From Amphibalanus amphitrite (Eukaryota; Arthropoda; Thecostraca; Balanomorpha; Balanidae): 64,000 nt of DNA. The first letter of the stretch is position 1; every line of letters starts with the position of its first letter. Location of the stretch: the NCBI RefSeq assembly GCF_019059575.1, contig NW_024882197.1, positions 62,001 to 126,000 of the forward strand. Direction: 5' to 3'. Under the pieces are notes generated by a model. That model ran no database searches. It saw only the letters and a list, made by a program, of their open reading frames with translations, and had not been told where the DNA came from. The translations under genes and the position numbers were made by a program. This document shows positions 60,474-64,000 of this stretch, piece after piece.

Positions 60474-62422
60474 TACCTGATACCTTCCAGTCCACGACAA
60501 ATGAAGCAAACCATCTCCCTCGAAGTGAAGCCAAGGCAAAGGGAACAGAATGTTAATTATTTCATTCATGCATTGTCCAACTGGAACCTTTAATGTGAAC
60601 CTGTTTGAAATGCCTTCATGACCTCAACCAACCTAATAGAACTGGAACATCATCTACAAAGTCTTCACCGAAAAAGAAGCCGTCTGACTATTCGCATATT
60701 GTACTGGAAAAGAACTAGAAGTACCTAACTACGTCCCGGTCCCAGCGATGAGTGGACTGACGGCCTCCGTCAAATCCGCTGCGTTCTACTGCCCCTTCAA
60801 CACCTGACAGGCCATCGAAAGCAGGTTTTACTCGCAGGTATGTCGCGTATGTAAGTACATACCCAGCAGAGTGATATTTGAGGGTATCTACTATTACGAA
60901 ACCTGCATCCCAAAAGATATCTTGTCTTGTCTATGATCGAGTCTACTAACACTAAACCCACCAACACAGCTGCGGTGGTTCATTATTAATTTATGCAAGA
61001 TCAATGCATTCCACTTCCTTGGCTATGTGCCATTAAAGAGTAATTTTGTTGATGATATGATAAATAATCTAGATCCAATCAACTCTTGACATGCTATGGA
61101 GACAAAATGGGTCATAAGGCGTTTAGAAGGGTGTGGATGAAACAGATAATGAACTGAGAAAATCAGACAGAAATCCATTTAAATTATTTTATGTACTTGG
61201 TAATCCTGATAGATTAAATGTACGAAATACATACATACTTTGGTCGGCCTTTGACAGTCCTCAGGAACCCTAACATCATCAGTGATTAAATCAGGCAGAA
61301 ATCCCTTTAGATTATTTTATACACTTGGTAGATTGATGTTCCACCACTGCCTACCTATCGGGCTCCCATGGCTCAGCACTGGCTGCTGCCAGTGGCAGCA
61401 CTGGCACTGGCAGGCAGTGCTGAGCAGTGCTGACGGCAGGCAACACTGGCAGCAGCCAGTGCTGAGCCATAGGAGCCCGATGGGTAGGGAGTGGTGGAAC
61501 ATCAATCTGCCCCCGAGTGTACCAGTGGCGGCCTGAGGGACCATTGGCGTGGCTCGGTGACCTGTCCTGAGCGGTGACGGTTTATTAAAGAAAACATGGG
61601 CATACCTACTTTGGAATGGAGATTGTGAAATTCCCCAGTTTCATTTTATAAATGTGCCGTTTTGTATACAAACTTATTACTACATCTGAGACATTCTTAG
61701 GATAAGGGCGTGATTGAAGAGAAGGGCAAGGAACTACTAAAGCCTTGATTTGACGTTCATTGAATTTGTTTTGACTGGCCTTAACTTTGATTAGCCGGGC
61801 ACCACTGCTGACTGCTTAGTGCTCGCGGCGCGATGAGCTAACGCGTCGTCTCGCTGAAAGATATACGAGTTGGTATTATAAAGTCTGGCATTTATTAGAG
61901 CATTCTGACCGACGCTGGCGAATCCTGTCCCTTCCCCTTCATGTCCGACGTTGCAAGCTTATTCAGCACTTCCTCCACGCGGTATCTGGTTATTACTTGC
62001 CTGTCACGGTGTGACCTAGGATATGGCGTACTACTCTCGTGAGAGGGGGGCCGGGGGGGGGAACTCGGGCTGGTCTTGTAAGTCCATCGCTAGGTACCTC
62101 CTCCTAATCTTAACGTGACACTGGTTGGCCGGGACGTCTCTAAGACCGTTATCTCGTCTGCCCTACGGGCCACTGTCGTGTCATCTAAACAAATTGTGCT
62201 AACTATGCATCGTGGTTTTGGTGAACAACTCCACTATTTTATGGCACACGCGGTTGGTAGCGTGCCGGTGGGCGTTGAGTTAGGCCCAAACCATACTCGT
62301 AGTCCGAGTGATACTCAACTAATGTACCGATTGAACTAAACTGCGATCAACCTTCGTCCTCCTCCTCCGATCAAGCTCATCATCAAGAAGCTGATTCATT
62401 CTTTCCTTCATAAACTGCATGC
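60474..62422. other. gene-free stretch
   Basis: Contains the foldback at 61330-61508 and a direct repeat of about 45 bp (61165-61215 and 61287-61335, sharing CAGAAATCC and ATTATTTTAT). No supported gene. Confidence 0.35.
61330..61508. repeat. foldback with arms of about 65 bp
   Basis: The left arm starts AGATTGATGTTCCACCACT and the right arm ends with its complement, AGTGGTGGAACATCAATCT. The arms match almost fully, and the loop of about 50 bp is rich in CAGTGC/GCACTG motifs. No target duplication is evident. It could be a foldback transposon or the source of a long hairpin RNA. Confidence 0.8.
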
Positions 62423-63411
62423 TACTAGGTCGTTCAATAAGTAAGGTAAAATCGCATTTATTTCAGTCCACCTTTGGTGTAACGACATGAAACTTGCAAC
62501 AAATGTTAACTGAAATTTTGTCTACAAAATGGCTATAAGCATTTGGTAGCAGGTCTCGTCGGTCAACCACCCCAGCCTTCAGAACTCGCAACTACTTCCA
62601 ATCACCGTTCAGGCGCACGTGCTTATCTCAGCACTTCACCAGGCACTGAGAACCCGCTCGGAAAACTCCTTATTGATGTTTTTCTTTACCATGTGTTTTT
62701 ATTCTCTTGATTGCCTCATCCGTAAGAAAGTTATTCCCAGAAACAGAATGCTTCCGGCGATCCGAACAGATTGAAGTTGGACGGCGCCAGATCAGGGCTA
62801 TACTCCAGCATTCCTGTACTGACAGAGCAAAGCCACCCCCGCACTGATGCCTAGTCGGGAATACTTATGTTTTTGAATGAACTCTTTTGGTATCCATCTC
62901 AGGTAGACCTTGAAAATATTTAACGTATCTGATGATGCCTGCAGCCGATTCGACATAACACACTCCGTAAATGAAGTCAGTCGACAGTCACGCAGATGCT
63001 TTGGGTCTCCATCATCACCTCCCTGACCTCACGGATTGTGCCAGATCCAGAGGGTCCTGCAAGCATAGGTATGCCTGCCGTAGTCTCTTACACTGCCGTA
63101 TCACTACCCACTGCCCACCACTAAGCATTGTTAATGGCCATATTACGTCATCAGGGTACAATTTGCTGCCGACGCCGGTTTCGGGATGCATTCGAGGCCC
63201 ACCTGACAAAACGGCACTTCCCAAACGGAACGGTGCTGCATCAATGTTTTCATACCGACCGTGTTCGGACAACTTTTCAAACTCCTAAAAACGGTTGGAT
63301 ACGTTGGGTAGCAAATTTTTCGTAGATTCAGATGACATATTTTATTTTGTTTAACTTGTTATGGTTAATGAGCTATAGCACATTTTACCTTACTTATTGA
63401 ACGTCCTAGTA
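62423..63411 (-). mobile_element. decayed mariner-like transposon
   Basis: Terminal inverted repeats CTAGG(T/A)CGTTCAATAAG continue into TAAGGTAAAAT at both ends, flanked by TA (62423-62424 and 63410-63411). A minus-strand remnant at 62761-62805 reads EYSPDLAPSNFNLFG, the conserved mariner transposase C-terminal motif, and a shifted frame just after it reads NNFLTDEAIKRIK. Stops and frame changes show a dead transposase. At about 989 bp it is shorter than a typical intact mariner of about 1.3 kb. Confidence 0.85.
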
Positions 63412-64000
63412 CAAAACGTCACCATTTGCGCGCGAATACTGAACGGGATTAACAAGAAGTTCATCTGTCCCTCAAACATCAGAGCTATATAACAATGTCC
63501 CAATGCAGCACAATTCAACCAAACCTCCATCCGTTGATCCTATCCTGACTAAGGGGTGGGCCTTATGCCAAGCATCTTTGCCTGGTCGAAACCTAACTCG
63601 AGCAAGCCAGAGGCCAGCAGCGTGAATAGAATTCGGGATAGAATAGATAGAACACACCCTCCGCGAGCAGACGCCGAGCCCCTGGTACAGCCCTCGCAGT
63701 CGCAGCAGTAAGTGGTTGGTCAGGCGATGTGTTTTGGGAGTGGCATCTTTGGATGACACAGGTACTCCAGTAAAATGACTCAATGCAAAATAAGAAGGGG
63801 TTCCGTGTGAGCACTTCGGCAAAATTTGTTGAAGCAGCTTGTAGATGCATTCATGAATATTGATCAATTATTGTGTTGGCAACCAACCACTACATGCTGT
63901 GAGGAGCGTACATTCCACGCCGTGGTTAAACACTTCCCTGACGCGGATACGCGCTTTCGCCCTTAAAGATTAGATTAAAGGCTCAACTAATCAGATTCTA
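63412..64000. other. window end, unannotated
   Basis: Short ORFs on both strands; no domain or repeat recognised. Confidence 0.35.

Overview
This is animal genomic DNA, most likely from an arthropod and plausibly a crustacean. That reading rests on spliced genes with GT-AG introns, secreted proteins ending in Gly/Tyr tails of cuticle type, long AG microsatellites, and dense DNA transposons and retroelements. No named host gene family can be recognised with certainty, so the species assignment is an inference.

The only convincing host genes are four related genes for secreted structural-type proteins. They form two two-gene cassettes in mirror image. On the plus strand are gene A (5350-6624) and gene B (7084-8478 joined to 8803-9342). 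On the minus strand are gene D (26625-25417, partner of A) and gene C (24913-24176 joined to 23983-23444, partner of B). All four have a signal peptide, very few cysteines, a long Val/Thr/Arg/Gln-rich repetitive core that looks strongly beta-prone, and (three of four clearly) a Gly/Tyr tail. B and C share an intron at the same phase-0 position. Every ATG sits one base after a splice acceptor, so each gene has an upstream 5' UTR exon. A TATA box plus short exon plus splice donor lies about 3 kb upstream of A (about 2103-2189, plus) and about 3.5 kb upstream of D (about 30209-30126, minus). The whole locus of about 28 kb is therefore roughly palindromic around 16 kb. Paralogue identity is patchy, which suggests gene conversion between the arms.

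The rest is mostly mobile DNA. The dominant class is non-autonomous elements flanked by TTAA with CCC...GGG ends (piggyBac-like MITEs): up to 1183, 10171-12115 with a nested copy at 11012-12048, 12620-14962, 15766-19625, 31450-32570, 38209 to about 39130, 41031-41940, 41937-42801, 46319-47336, 48123 to about 48825, 52001-53154, a relative in an ATAT site at 28069-28994, and a long-TIR element at 39417-40620. Most carry a G-run/C-run hairpin near each end and interiors loaded with AGGTCA/TGACCT hexamers. Other elements are a 5'-truncated LINE inside one MITE (16082-18772), a hAT MITE with a perfect 8-bp target duplication (42921-43085), a decayed mariner (62423-63411), a short retroposon (54577-54896, related copy at 20118-20575), a tRNA-headed SINE joined to ACGTCGGC satellite (19709-20103), and a whole-looking, young Ty3/gypsy LTR element with very short LTRs (56137-60468).

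The large gene-free stretches at 20.9-23.4, 33.2-38.2, 43.1-46.3, 50.1-52.0 and 60.5-62.4 kb hold nothing I can name beyond small repeats and hairpins. No rRNA gene, functional tRNA gene or CRISPR array was found.
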